Shown piece by piece: positions 16,767-24,653 of a stretch of DNA of 24,823 bases. A program made the position numbers and the translations under genes. Each line of letters starts with the position of its first letter. The first letter of the stretch is position 1. The notes under the pieces were generated by a model, which saw only the letters and a program-made list of their open reading frames with translations, was not told the DNA's origin and ran no database searches. The stretch is from Promethearchaeia archaeon (lineage in GTDB: Archaea > Asgardarchaeota > Lokiarchaeia > Sigyniarchaeales > SOKP01), in the NCBI GenBank assembly GCA_029856295.1, contig JAHQWS010000262.1, forward strand, positions 1-24,823, written 5' to 3'.

Positions 16767-17465
16767 TTAAATTATATTTAGGAGATGTTTCTTTTCATAT
16801 TCTTTGTAAAAGTGTTCCATTTTTAGATTTATGATCTCTTCTTCGAAAATTGAATCATATACAAATTTAATTTCATTTTCCATAACCCAATCTTTCTCAA
16901 AATCAATTATTGAAATTCTTTTGAATAAATCTGAACCCGGTAATGGATATGGAACATTGAAAGAAACCTCATCTAAATTAAGCTCCAAAGCATAATTAAA
17001 GGTTTGATCTATTGTTTCCCACGTCCCCCCGGGGTATCCCACAATAAAAAAACCAGCGACTTTGATTTTCACTTTTTTATATAAAGTTACTGCTCTTCTT
17101 CCCTGCTCAGCGGTTAAATTTTTTCCCATTAACTTCAGTATGTCATTATTACCAGATTCCAGTCCCAGATATACCTTCTCGCAACCAACCATCTTCATTT
17201 TTTTAAAAATATTAATATCTACAATATCTGCTCGTGAAAGGCAAAACCATTTTATGTTCAAATTCTTTTCTATTAGTCTATCACAAAATCTGTTTAAAAA
17301 TTTCAAATCTAAGGTAAGACAATCATCGGAAATCCATAAGTAGTTATACCCTAGAGATTTTATATTCTCAGCGAAAGATTTGATAAATGATATATTAGTT
17401 GATAAAATAAACTCAGGATATTTTAATCTCAACGTGGCTCTTTCAGTAATGACAAAATTTCTTAA
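16767..17465 (-). pseudogene. 5'-truncated radical SAM protein lacking its cysteine cluster
   Basis: The 221-residue frame (TTG at 17430-17432) is the middle and C-terminal part of a radical SAM barrel: the strand-helix pattern, GCEKVYLGLESGNNDILKLM, the GFFIVGYPGGTWET motif and FNVPYPLPGSDLF are typical of the B12-binding-associated radical SAM group. The CxxxCxxC motif that binds the 4Fe-4S cluster should lie just before the start, but is absent. The frame extends 11 codons upstream to a TGA (17466-17468) and reads LRNFVITERATLRLKYPEF. Relatives commonly have CNFCVIT...RxRSPE in this place, so the cysteines appear to have been lost by substitution and deletion. No N-terminal part is found between here and the insertion element, nor beyond it. 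It is therefore most likely a decayed gene. Confidence 0.7.
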
Positions 17466-17530
17466 TCAAAATGCCAGTAATCTGTATGGCTCCTTATTTC
17501 TGCCTATATAAAATAAAGTCTCAAATATCC

Positions 17531-17554
17531 TTTCATATAAAAAGATATATGAAA
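17531..17554. repeat. Perfect 9-bp hairpin
   Basis: tttcatata (17531-17539) and tatatgaaa (17546-17554) are perfect inverted repeats around a six-base loop. It lies between the radical SAM remnant and the left 22-bp repeat of the insertion element. It may be a terminator or an old element end; AT-only stems are weak. Confidence 0.4.
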
Positions 17555-17600
17555 AATACAAGTAAGTAATCGAATTAAAATAATAAGTTAAAAATTTTTG

Positions 17601-17622
17601 AATTTCTTGAGTTTATAAGTTA
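17601..17622 (+). repeat. Left copy of a 22-bp inverted repeat
   Basis: It is the exact reverse complement of 19621-19642. Similarity stops at both sides of the 22 bases. It is probably a terminal inverted repeat of the insertion element. Confidence 0.75.
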
Positions 17623-17690
17623 TCATTCATTCAAAACTTTTTCGCTCTGTAACTTTAAAAGATGACGTTCTCTGGGGGTACCATACAAAA

Positions 17691-17702
17691 GTTAGTGACC
17701 AT
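17691..17702 (+). repeat. Left copy of a 12-bp direct repeat flanking the transposase
   Basis: gttagtgaccat is identical to 19454-19465. It is also embedded in an 18-base-period near-repeat: accatacaaaagtta (17680-17694) and accataaaaaagtta (17698-17712) differ by one base. It ends 12 bases before the transposase stop codon. Confidence 0.7.
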
Positions 17703-17714
17703 AAAAAAGTTAAA

Positions 17715-19367
17715 TTACAGATATTCAGCAAGTTTTAAAAATTTAGACAAATTCAGAGCTTCTTTTGAGATTTCAACCATTTTTTTAATACTTTTTTTAG
17801 TACCCTCATAGTTTATTATGGCTAACTCAATTTCAGAGAGCGTCTCTACAATTTTAGGAAGGCTCATTTCTTTATAGTTCCGCTGAATTTCTCGTGTTAA
17901 GAGTGTTAAGAGCAAGAGTCCAAGAACACAAGTAAACGAATGCCCTCGAATGCTATCGTCCGTATGACAGTACTGGGGTCTAATTGAGAGCATTGAGGGT
18001 GCTTTAATATAGGAAAATGCTCGTTCCACGGTGTATTGTTGTCTGAATAACCATGTAACATCAAGAGGCTTCATGGTCAGATGGTTAGTAAGAATAAATG
18101 TCTTACCGAGCGTATCTACATGAGCATCTAATGCATCTTTATCGATTTCAACGGAATAGGTAACTTTCGCGTGTATTCCTGAGACGGAATATTTGATCCA
18201 ATTAAAATATGCTTTAGTTTTGATGATGTCGCGAATTTTTTTCTCAACATTTTTTGGCTCCCTCCATTTATTTACGTTTAACCTGTCCTGAAACCACTCA
18301 TTCACTTCTAAGAGTCGTTTTTCAAGCTTTTTCTTAAGATTCTTTTCCTGCCACTCTCTTCGATTCGGATTGTATAGTACAAAAAGTCTATGGTCTTCTC
18401 CGTATTTTTTATATTCAAATTCAAGCACACCGACTTTTTTTCCGTTAGGGAGCATTTCAAGGGTAAATTTACTTGCAGGCAACTCGAGAAGGTCTTTTTG
18501 CGTGCTGGGACGGATTGAACAAATAAAACGAATGCCCGAATCATTAATTTGATCAAATGCTTTTGGAGAAATATTTCCCTTATCAAAGACCAAACATAAT
18601 TCTTCATTCTTAACCCCAATACCCTTTAGTCGTTTAAAAATGCGCTTTAATTCATCCCGAAAAAGCGGGGCGTCCTGAATGTTTCCAGGATATACCTCGT
18701 GCATTATAGGAAGTCCGCCATCATGAGTACAGAAAAGGGTTAACCCAACAAGATTAAGTGTAAATCGTCCATCCTTGGAATGTCCGTGGTTAGGAAGCTC
18801 CATATCGAGATTAGGATTGATATAAGTGAAAAAATTGGTAGGGTCGTAGAATAAAGTCTTCATTTCCACACCGAATTTCATTAGGAGTTTTTCGTGAATG
18901 CGGGCTTCTATCTTATCAATAACTTCCGGAGTTAAATATTTAAAATGGTTAGTATAGGCCATTGAATCTAAATATGTTTCAATCGATGGAAATTCATCTA
19001 AAAGTGCGGTATGTTCAAACCACCTGCGGATTTTTGCCTTAGAAGTAGGTTTCACGCAGCGGTTTAATGCCGCTAATACGAGATAATGTCCTAATGTTAA
19101 TCCTTGAGCTCGTTTATTCGAGTAATCGTTGATGATTTTGATGAGATCGAGTTTTTTTATGAGGTTCATTAGAGCAAGTGGGAGCCCAAAGTCGAGAGTT
19201 GTAATGGTATATTCGGGTTTTGTCAGAGGTTTAAAGTATTCTTTTATCTTATCTTCCGGACCAAGATATTTTTGCCATAGCCTTTTAGATTTTCCTTTAA
19301 TCCAGGCTCTTTCTTCAAGATAAAGATATGTATTCCCTTTCACAACCTTTTTTACTAAAAACACCAT
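17715..19367 (-). CDS. IS1634-type DDE transposase
   Basis: The 550-residue protein catalyses cut-and-paste movement of its element. The N-terminal part has the typical YLYLEERAWIKGKSKRLWQK opening (DUF4277-like), then AALNRCVKPTSKAKIRRWFE. The DDE catalytic segments follow: LFYDPTNFFTYI (first Asp), LVFDKGNISPKAFDQI (second Asp) and TVERAFSYIK (Glu), with the downstream SIRPQYCHTDDSIRGHSF signature. This order and spacing fit the IS1634 family of the IS4 group. The length is normal and the frame is intact, so the enzyme may be active. It has its own ATG start and no partner genes. The element separates the radical SAM remnant from the rhamnulokinase gene. Confidence 0.92.
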   Translation of the reverse strand: MVFLVKKVVKGNTYLYLEERAWIKGKSKRLWQKYLGPEDKIKEYFKPLTKPEYTITTLDFGLPLALMNLIKKLDLIKIINDYSNKRAQGLTLGHYLVLAALNRCVKPTSKAKIRRWFEHTALLDEFPSIETYLDSMAYTNHFKYLTPEVIDKIEARIHEKLLMKFGVEMKTLFYDPTNFFTYINPNLDMELPNHGHSKDGRFTLNLVGLTLFCTHDGGLPIMHEVYPGNIQDAPLFRDELKRIFKRLKGIGVKNEELCLVFDKGNISPKAFDQINDSGIRFICSIRPSTQKDLLELPASKFTLEMLPNGKKVGVLEFEYKKYGEDHRLFVLYNPNRREWQEKNLKKKLEKRLLEVNEWFQDRLNVNKWREPKNVEKKIRDIIKTKAYFNWIKYSVSGIHAKVTYSVEIDKDALDAHVDTLGKTFILTNHLTMKPLDVTWLFRQQYTVERAFSYIKAPSMLSIRPQYCHTDDSIRGHSFTCVLGLLLLTLLTREIQRNYKEMSLPKIVETLSEIELAIINYEGTKKSIKKMVEISKEALNLSKFLKLAEYL

Positions 19368-19453
19368 CTATATAATATTGGAGCACAGAAGTATTTAAAT
19401 ATAGCGGTAAAATGTGTTGATATCTTAAAAATACCTCATATCAATAAATAATT

Positions 19454-19465
19454 GTTAGTGACCAT
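19454..19465 (+). repeat. Right copy of the 12-bp direct repeat
   Basis: It is identical to 17691-17702 and lies 87 bases upstream of the transposase start. The bases that follow (gaaagtaaaa against aaaaaagtta) also resemble the left copy, so the similarity extends imperfectly to about 20 bases. Confidence 0.7.
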
Positions 19466-19620
19466 GAAAGTAAAATAAACCACTTCTTCGTTTCGTATGT
19501 GAATAAGTTGAAAAATGAAATTGGGTGGCATACCGATCTTAGAAAAGTATTTTCGAGAAATAAACTGATTTGTCGGAAATAAAAATTGAATAAATTTAAG
19601 AAAAAAATTTAAAAAAAGAC

Positions 19621-19642
19621 TAACTTATAAACTCAAGAAATT
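19621..19642 (-). repeat. Right copy of the 22-bp inverted repeat
   Basis: It is the exact reverse complement of 17601-17622. The 275 bases between it and the transposase start hold no recognisable gene. The 150 bases outside it, up to the rhamnulokinase stop, are also AT-rich and empty. Confidence 0.75.
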
Positions 19643-19792
19643 ATAAATTAATAATTATCTGGTATTTTAGGGTAATTAAATTAAATTTAATATACATAAT
19701 TCTGAACAGATTTAAATTTATGGACGTTTCATACAAATGAAACAAAGATTTGACAAAATAAGTAGATATAAAATCTATATATTATTAATTGT

Positions 19793-21295
19793 TTATCTTA
19801 TTACTCCTAAATAGTTATTATAGGCATCATTCCATCTTGTTACATCTTTTGGAGTGAAATCAGTAATTGGAAATGAATTTTTGACAATTTTCCTTAATTC
19901 AACAATATCGTTAATTTTTCCAAAGGATAGCGCTTGGACCAAAAGATTACCTATTGCTGTGGCTTCACTTGGTCCAGTTTTCACAGGAATATTTAATGTA
20001 TTTGCAGTAAATTGATTCAATAAAGCATTTTGACTTCCTCCTCCAATAATATGAAGAATTCTTATTTTTTTTTTAATAATATCTTCAAGATTTTCTATTG
20101 CTTCTCTATATCTAAATGCGAGGCATTCAAATATCGTTCTTGAAATTTGTCCGATGGTTTCAGGTATGTTTTGTTTCGTATTTTTACAATAACCTTTAAT
20201 TGCTTGAATCATATTACTTGGATTCATAAAGTTATGGTCATCTGGATTAATGAAGAATTGGAAGCTCTCCTCTTTTTGTACCTCAAGCTCAATATCCTCC
20301 CACGTTAAGCCTAAATTATCTTTATCCCACAATTTCTTACATTCTTGGATCAACCACATACCTGTAATATTTTTCAAGAAACGAATAGTTCCATTAATTC
20401 CACCTTCATTTGTATAATTATATTTTAAAGCTTTATCTGATATTAAAGGTTCTTGTAACTCAACTCCGAGTAAACTCCAAGTGCCTGAACTTAAAATGGC
20501 AAATTCACCTTCTTTATATTCATGCATATCAACAGGTACAGCAGTATATGCCGAACCGGTATCATGTGTAAGAGGTGCAATTATTTTCGTATCTTTATTT
20601 AATCCTACTTCTTCTGCTATATTATCTTGTATAGACCCTAATATTGTACCACCAGGCACGATATTCTGAAACCATTCTGGTTTTAATCCCAATTTTTCAA
20701 TCAAATCATATGCCCATTCTTTCTTTACTGGATTATAAAGTTGGGTTGTTGTAACATCTGAAAATTCTGAAGCGATAACTCCTGATAAGAGATAATTAAA
20801 ATAATCTGGAAGCATTATAAATCTTTTAGTAATATTAAGGCGAGGCGATTTATTCTTTATCATTGAGAAAATTTGAGTGGAACTATTAAGTTCCATAAAT
20901 TGAATACCGGTTTGATTAAAAATCTCTTCCTTAGGGACAACTTCACACATTTCTTCTACCATTCCAACGGTTCTCTTATCTCTATAATGATGTATAGGGC
21001 CTACAAGTTCATCTTTTTCGTCTAAAAGTACAAAATCTACCCCCCAAGTGTTTATTCCAATCGAATTGAGATCATGACCATGTTTTTTTACGTAAATCAA
21101 TAAAGCATTTTTTATTTCTTTAAATAAAGATAAAAGATCCCAATAGAGAGATTCACCAATTTGAATACCGCCATTTGGAAAGCGATATATTTCTTCTAAT
21201 TTTAGTTTATTTTTTTCTATTATTCCAACTATAGCTCTGCCAGTAGAAGCACCTAAATCAAACGCTAAATACTTAGATTCTTTATTTTTATCCAT
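19793..21295 (-). CDS. rhaB: Rhamnulokinase (FGGY family)
   Basis: The 500-residue protein phosphorylates L-rhamnulose at O1 with ATP in L-rhamnose breakdown. It has the N-terminal phosphate-binding motif AFDLGASTGR (11-20). The RhaB-type stretches RFPNGGIQIGESLYWDLLSL, NTWGVDFVLLD and HHYRDKRT are present. The catalytic base region is LTHDTGSAY (D245), and the C-terminal ATP motif GGGSQNALLNQFTAN is followed by the switch IPVKTGPSEATAIGN. Length and order are normal and the gene looks intact. No rhamnose isomerase or rhamnulose-1-phosphate aldolase is in the window. It stands alone on the minus strand between the insertion element and the acetyltransferase. Other FGGY sugars are possible, but the N-terminal motifs favour rhamnulose. 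Confidence 0.88.
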   Translation of the reverse strand: MDKNKESKYLAFDLGASTGRAIVGIIEKNKLKLEEIYRFPNGGIQIGESLYWDLLSLFKEIKNALLIYVKKHGHDLNSIGINTWGVDFVLLDEKDELVGPIHHYRDKRTVGMVEEMCEVVPKEEIFNQTGIQFMELNSSTQIFSMIKNKSPRLNITKRFIMLPDYFNYLLSGVIASEFSDVTTTQLYNPVKKEWAYDLIEKLGLKPEWFQNIVPGGTILGSIQDNIAEEVGLNKDTKIIAPLTHDTGSAYTAVPVDMHEYKEGEFAILSSGTWSLLGVELQEPLISDKALKYNYTNEGGINGTIRFLKNITGMWLIQECKKLWDKDNLGLTWEDIELEVQKEESFQFFINPDDHNFMNPSNMIQAIKGYCKNTKQNIPETIGQISRTIFECLAFRYREAIENLEDIIKKKIRILHIIGGGSQNALLNQFTANTLNIPVKTGPSEATAIGNLLVQALSFGKINDIVELRKIVKNSFPITDFTPKDVTRWNDAYNNYLGVIR

Positions 21296-21495
21296 GATTG
21301 ATTTAAAGTTACGTCCTTAGAATTAATAAATTATTTTAAAAAATTTAATTAAGATATTTATAAAATATTAAGTTAGACATGATTTATTTTGAAATAAATA
21401 AAAAATTTTAATTAATTGAAATAAATAAAATATATAAATCACTTATTTATCTTATAAAATTTGTAATTATTAAAGAAATTGAAGCTGATTTAAAA

Positions 21496-21963
21496 TTGAT
21501 TAAAGTAGAAATTGCTTCTCCAGATGAGATTGATGCGTTAAGAGAATTTACTAAACATTTAGTTGAGGGGCTAGGACAAAAGTTTGATCCTAAACGTTTC
21601 GATTGGGGAATTCAAAGAAGATTATATGATCCACTGCAAAGACATGGGATTTTAATAGCTGTAAATGAAGATAATAATGAAGTTGTAGGTATGATTATTG
21701 CAGAACTTAGAATTGATCCCTTCGGAATGTCAGAAGGATATATTAAACAATTATACCTGAAAAGTGAGTATAGGGGTCAGGGAGTAGGAGAAATTTTATT
21801 AAAGAAAGCTCTTGAACATCTGAAAAGAATTAAAGTTGAAAAAGTTAAAGTCAATATTAAAGATAAAGCATTGGAAGCCTCTAAATTATATGAAAAGATG
21901 AACTTTAAGAAGGTTTATGAAGTTTTAGAGTTAGATCTTACCAAAGATGATCCCAAAGATTAG
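21496..21963 (+). CDS. GNAT-family N-acetyltransferase
   Basis: The 155-residue protein has the acetyl-CoA-binding motif A as IKQLYLKSEYRGQGVGEILL (83-102, with RGQGVG at 93-98) and the C-terminal ASKLYEKMNFKKVYEVLELD that closes the GNAT fold. The acceptor (a protein N-terminus, lysine or small amine) cannot be told. The start used is TTG at 21496; the frame stays open further upstream without any ATG or GTG in good context, so the exact start is uncertain. The gene is alone, divergent from rhaB and convergent with the methyltransferase. Confidence 0.85.
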   Translation: MIKVEIASPDEIDALREFTKHLVEGLGQKFDPKRFDWGIQRRLYDPLQRHGILIAVNEDNNEVVGMIIAELRIDPFGMSEGYIKQLYLKSEYRGQGVGEILLKKALEHLKRIKVEKVKVNIKDKALEASKLYEKMNFKKVYEVLELDLTKDDPKD

Positions 21964-22077
21964 ATTTAATAGGATTTATTAAAGTAACTCTCGACTTAGA
22001 TAAGAATCATTTGTTCTCGTTTTTTTAAAGAATTTTATATAAAGTTATCACTCTACTGAATAATCTATAGCGTTTTT

Positions 22078-23085
22078 TTAAATCTCCTTTTTTGCAATGA
22101 CATGGGCCAATCCAAATAAAATATAATATTTTTTAATTTCTATGAATCCCGCTTCCTTTAACATCGCATATAATTCTTGATATGAATATAATCCGGCATT
22201 GGGAGATTCTAAATTTAAATAAAAATCGAATAAAACATTAAATTGAGGGGATAATTTGTTTTCACTAATTAAATTCTCCTGAATAGCAATTACTCCTTGA
22301 TCATTCAACCAATTATAAGAATTTTTTAAAATACTCGTAACATCTTCTTTTTGAAAAGCCTGAATGAATCCGCTCATAAAAATAACATCAAATTTTTGTT
22401 CAGTCTCAAATTTTAAAATATCAGATTTAATAATTCGGATACGACTTTCCATATTATTTTGTTTAATATATTTTCTCGCCTCATTAACCACTTCCGATCC
22501 CCATCCGCCTTCAATACCCGTCCCATAAAGCTGAGGATTTGATTTCGCAAGTGATACTAAATAACTGCCGAGACCACAACCTAAATCTAATAGTTCACAC
22601 TTTTCTTTCAATTTTGGAATTTCCTCTCGTAAAAGGGGACCTAAAAAATTTGCCAGTGGAGCTATACCTTTGACAATATTAATAGCATGAGATCCCTTTA
22701 AAGGAGGAAAATTTCCATCAAATCTCTCTTTTAAGGTTTGATAAAGGAAAAAAAAGTCATCTATATTTTGGAGTAAAAATCCCAAATAACTAGTAGAATC
22801 TTTACAAAGATAATTCTTCGTCCAAGACGAAAGGGAATAGTTATTATTTTCCAATTTTAAATGGCCTATTGCGAGAGCAGCATTACACCATGAATAGACT
22901 AGTTTTTCGGAACAATTTTTTAAGGATGCCAATTTCTTAAATGAAATTAATTTATACTGATTAATCAAATCATAAAAACCTAATTCAAGTCCCGAATGTG
23001 TTACTAATAACTCGTAGAATCTTTGTAAAAAGCCGATTAAGTATTCGGGACCCTGTATTTTTTTTACTTTTTTATTTTGGACCAT
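22078..23085 (-). CDS. Class I SAM-dependent methyltransferase (O-methyltransferase type)
   Basis: The 335-residue protein has an N-terminal helical, winged-helix-like domain (about 1-110), as in dimerising small-molecule O-methyltransferases. A Rossmann methyltransferase domain follows, with motif I LLDLGCGLGSY (165-175), the acidic end of strand 2 (GTGIEG, about 188-193) and the post-motif FDVIFMSGFIQAF. The C-terminal half matches the class I layout through FIEIKKYYILFGLAHVI. The domain order is like plant caffeate and bacterial hydroxyneurosporene methyltransferases, but no pathway genes lie next to it, so the substrate is open. Its length is normal. Confidence 0.85.
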   Translation of the reverse strand: MVQNKKVKKIQGPEYLIGFLQRFYELLVTHSGLELGFYDLINQYKLISFKKLASLKNCSEKLVYSWCNAALAIGHLKLENNNYSLSSWTKNYLCKDSTSYLGFLLQNIDDFFFLYQTLKERFDGNFPPLKGSHAINIVKGIAPLANFLGPLLREEIPKLKEKCELLDLGCGLGSYLVSLAKSNPQLYGTGIEGGWGSEVVNEARKYIKQNNMESRIRIIKSDILKFETEQKFDVIFMSGFIQAFQKEDVTSILKNSYNWLNDQGVIAIQENLISENKLSPQFNVLFDFYLNLESPNAGLYSYQELYAMLKEAGFIEIKKYYILFGLAHVIAKKEI

Positions 23086-23370
23086 AATTATTCATATTGG
23101 AGTTAAGATTTAAATCTAATAGATGTCTTATTAAATCTACTTTTTGTCTTTGAAATAATTAAATAGATTTTTTTCTTTTTAATCATAATAGTTTTAAAAT
23201 AATATTTGGATTTTGTAGAATTGAGAACATGAGGCTAGATTTGGATACTCCTAGGGTCGAAAAATATCGACTTCAGAATTTCGCAATTTATTAATGCTAT
23301 TTAGGGTTTATGGAATTATTTCTATAAAAATTTTATATTCTAGCTGACTTTCATTAATTTATTAAGAATT
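23086..23370. other. Intergenic region, no recognised gene
   Basis: This region between the methyltransferase and the enoyl-CoA hydratase is extremely AT-rich in its first half (8 G/C of 60 in 23161-23220). It holds a small hairpin, gtcga (23256-23260) with tcgac (23267-23271), and a TATA-like stretch (tataaaaattttatat, about 23322-23337) suitably placed as promoter for the hydratase gene. A 21-codon ATG frame at 23229 has no recognisable content. Confidence 0.4.
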
Positions 23371-23380
23371 GGAGATTGAA

Positions 23381-24184
23381 ATGACAGACGAGAAAAATGC
23401 GACAAATCCCCTATTGTTCACACAAGAGGGTGCAGTAGCGATCGTGTCTATAAACAAACCGCCCATGAATCCGATGAGTCTGGAGTTTTTCGACAAGTTG
23501 GAAAAACTAGTCCCGAAGCTTTCGACCGACCGGTCCATTCGCGCCATCGTGATTACAGCAGAAGGGGAGGACAATTTCTCGGTGGGCATGGACCTTAAAC
23601 AGATGGCCCAGGTGGGAAACGACTCCAAGCGCCTGCAAAACATTCTAGATCAACGCCTAAGAGTACTCAGCGCGATCGAGAATATCTGTAAGCCAGTAGT
23701 GACCACGCTTTTCGGCTATTGCCTTGGTGGAGGGCTGGAACTGCCACTCTCATGTCATTTTCGGCTGGTCGCCGAGAAAGGTGCAAAGATTGGTCTACCG
23801 GAGCTGGAACTGGGCACGGTCCCAGCTTGGGGAGGGAGCGCGCGGCTAACCCGTTGTGTGGGTCGTATGCACGCACTTGACATGATACTCCGAGCAAGAA
23901 AGATCTCCGGCCAGGAAGCGTACCGGATCGGTCTGGTCAACGAGGTTGTTCCGAACGCAGAACTTAAAAAACGTGCGCTTGAGTTGGCGAAAGAACTTTC
24001 AGAAATGCCAGCACTTGCGGTTTCTGAGGTACTACGATGTGTAGTTGAATATGGAGATCAGCCGTTACAGGAAGGTCTGTATCAGGAACGTCAGTCAGTG
24101 CTCAAGACCATGGGTACCAAGGAAAACATGGAAGGTTTGATGGCTTTCTTACAAAAGCGCAAGCCAAAATTCAATAAATCTTAA
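23381..24184 (+). CDS. Enoyl-CoA hydratase/isomerase (crotonase) family protein, GC-rich island
   Basis: The 267-residue protein has the crotonase fold. The oxyanion-hole segments are NFSVGMDLKQM and GYCLGGGLELPLSCHFRLV, and both catalytic glutamates of true hydratases are present: E120 in GGGLEL and E141 in GLPELELG. The C-terminal helices carry ARKISGQEAYRIGLVNEVVP. It should hydrate trans-2-enoyl-CoA in beta-oxidation or a related acyl-CoA route. GGAG (23371-23374) lies six bases before the ATG at 23381; a TTG 12 bases upstream also opens the frame but overlaps that site. The composition is unlike everything else here: 33 of 60 bases are G/C in 23521-23580 against 8 of 60 in 23161-23220. 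That points to recent acquisition, probably from a bacterium. GC falls toward the 3' end. Confidence 0.92.
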   Translation: MTDEKNATNPLLFTQEGAVAIVSINKPPMNPMSLEFFDKLEKLVPKLSTDRSIRAIVITAEGEDNFSVGMDLKQMAQVGNDSKRLQNILDQRLRVLSAIENICKPVVTTLFGYCLGGGLELPLSCHFRLVAEKGAKIGLPELELGTVPAWGGSARLTRCVGRMHALDMILRARKISGQEAYRIGLVNEVVPNAELKKRALELAKELSEMPALAVSEVLRCVVEYGDQPLQEGLYQERQSVLKTMGTKENMEGLMAFLQKRKPKFNKS

Positions 24185-24287
24185 TAATACCAGAAGAAAA
24201 CCAACCTAAAATATTATTTTTTTGGGATCTTTTCAAATAAATTTGTATACCTCATTTGCAAGAGTAGGAAATAAAGATCATAATGCT

Positions 24288-24653
24288 TTATTCTAGTCTC
24301 TTGACACCTTTTAAAAATTCAATAAATAGGATTGCAAAGATTAAATCTATAGTTCCAGCGATAACTGTAGATATATCTCCTACGCCTAAAGAAAAATATA
24401 TCAAAACGCTTATGAAAGCAAAGAATTTTCCTATAATACCCATTAACGCAATTGCGTTATTTTTCTTTACATCCAGCGATACGAAAATAAACCCGATTCC
24501 TACCAGCAGGATTGTATTTCCTAGACCAACATATAAAGCTTGCAAAAGCGAGACAGGTTCACCTAATCCCACTGCTATGAACGATATTCCTGCAACCCAA
24601 TTCCATATTGCAGCAACAATAAATAGGTACTTATAATATGTTTTTTTCTCCAT
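24288..24653 (-). CDS. Small four-helix membrane protein of unknown function
   Basis: The 121-residue protein has four hydrophobic segments (about 8-30, 37-58, 66-88 and 92-114). The first contains WNWVAGISFIAVG, and short charged loops such as DVKKNN separate the segments. It should be an integral protein of the cytoplasmic membrane. I do not recognise a family with a known function. A strong ribosome-binding site (AAAGGGGGA, a few bases before the ATG at 24651-24653) supports the start. It is convergent with the enoyl-CoA hydratase gene and has no partner on its strand in the window. The plus-strand frame over the same bases is its antisense shadow. Confidence 0.7.
   Translation of the reverse strand: MEKKTYYKYLFIVAAIWNWVAGISFIAVGLGEPVSLLQALYVGLGNTILLVGIGFIFVSLDVKKNNAIALMGIIGKFFAFISVLIYFSLGVGDISTVIAGTIDLIFAILFIEFLKGVKRLE

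Larger units (their letters stand above)
17601..19642. mobile_element. IS1634-type insertion element (provisional limits)
   Basis: The limits are set by a perfect 22-bp inverted repeat, aatttcttgagtttataagt plus ta at 17601-17622 and its complement at 19621-19642, giving 2042 bases around a single transposase gene. I see no target duplication just outside it. Inside it a 12-bp direct repeat, gttagtgaccat, flanks the transposase tightly at 17691-17702 and 19454-19465. IS1634 and IS1549 are known for unusually long, variable target duplications, so the real element may instead be about 17703-19453, with the direct repeat as its target duplication. The choice cannot be settled from one copy. Confidence 0.65.

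Noticed and set aside
17680..17712. CRISPR-like repeat pair
   Set aside because: There are only two adjacent short copies without spacers, and no cas genes are present. They belong to the insertion-element region.
23256..23271. Hairpin gtcga/tcgac as a terminator or small RNA
   Set aside because: The stem is only five pairs without a T tract, and it sits upstream of the hydratase rather than at a gene end.
24283..24636. A 117-codon plus-strand frame
   Set aside because: It overlaps the four-helix membrane protein on the other strand, which has a strong ribosome-binding site and clear membrane segments.
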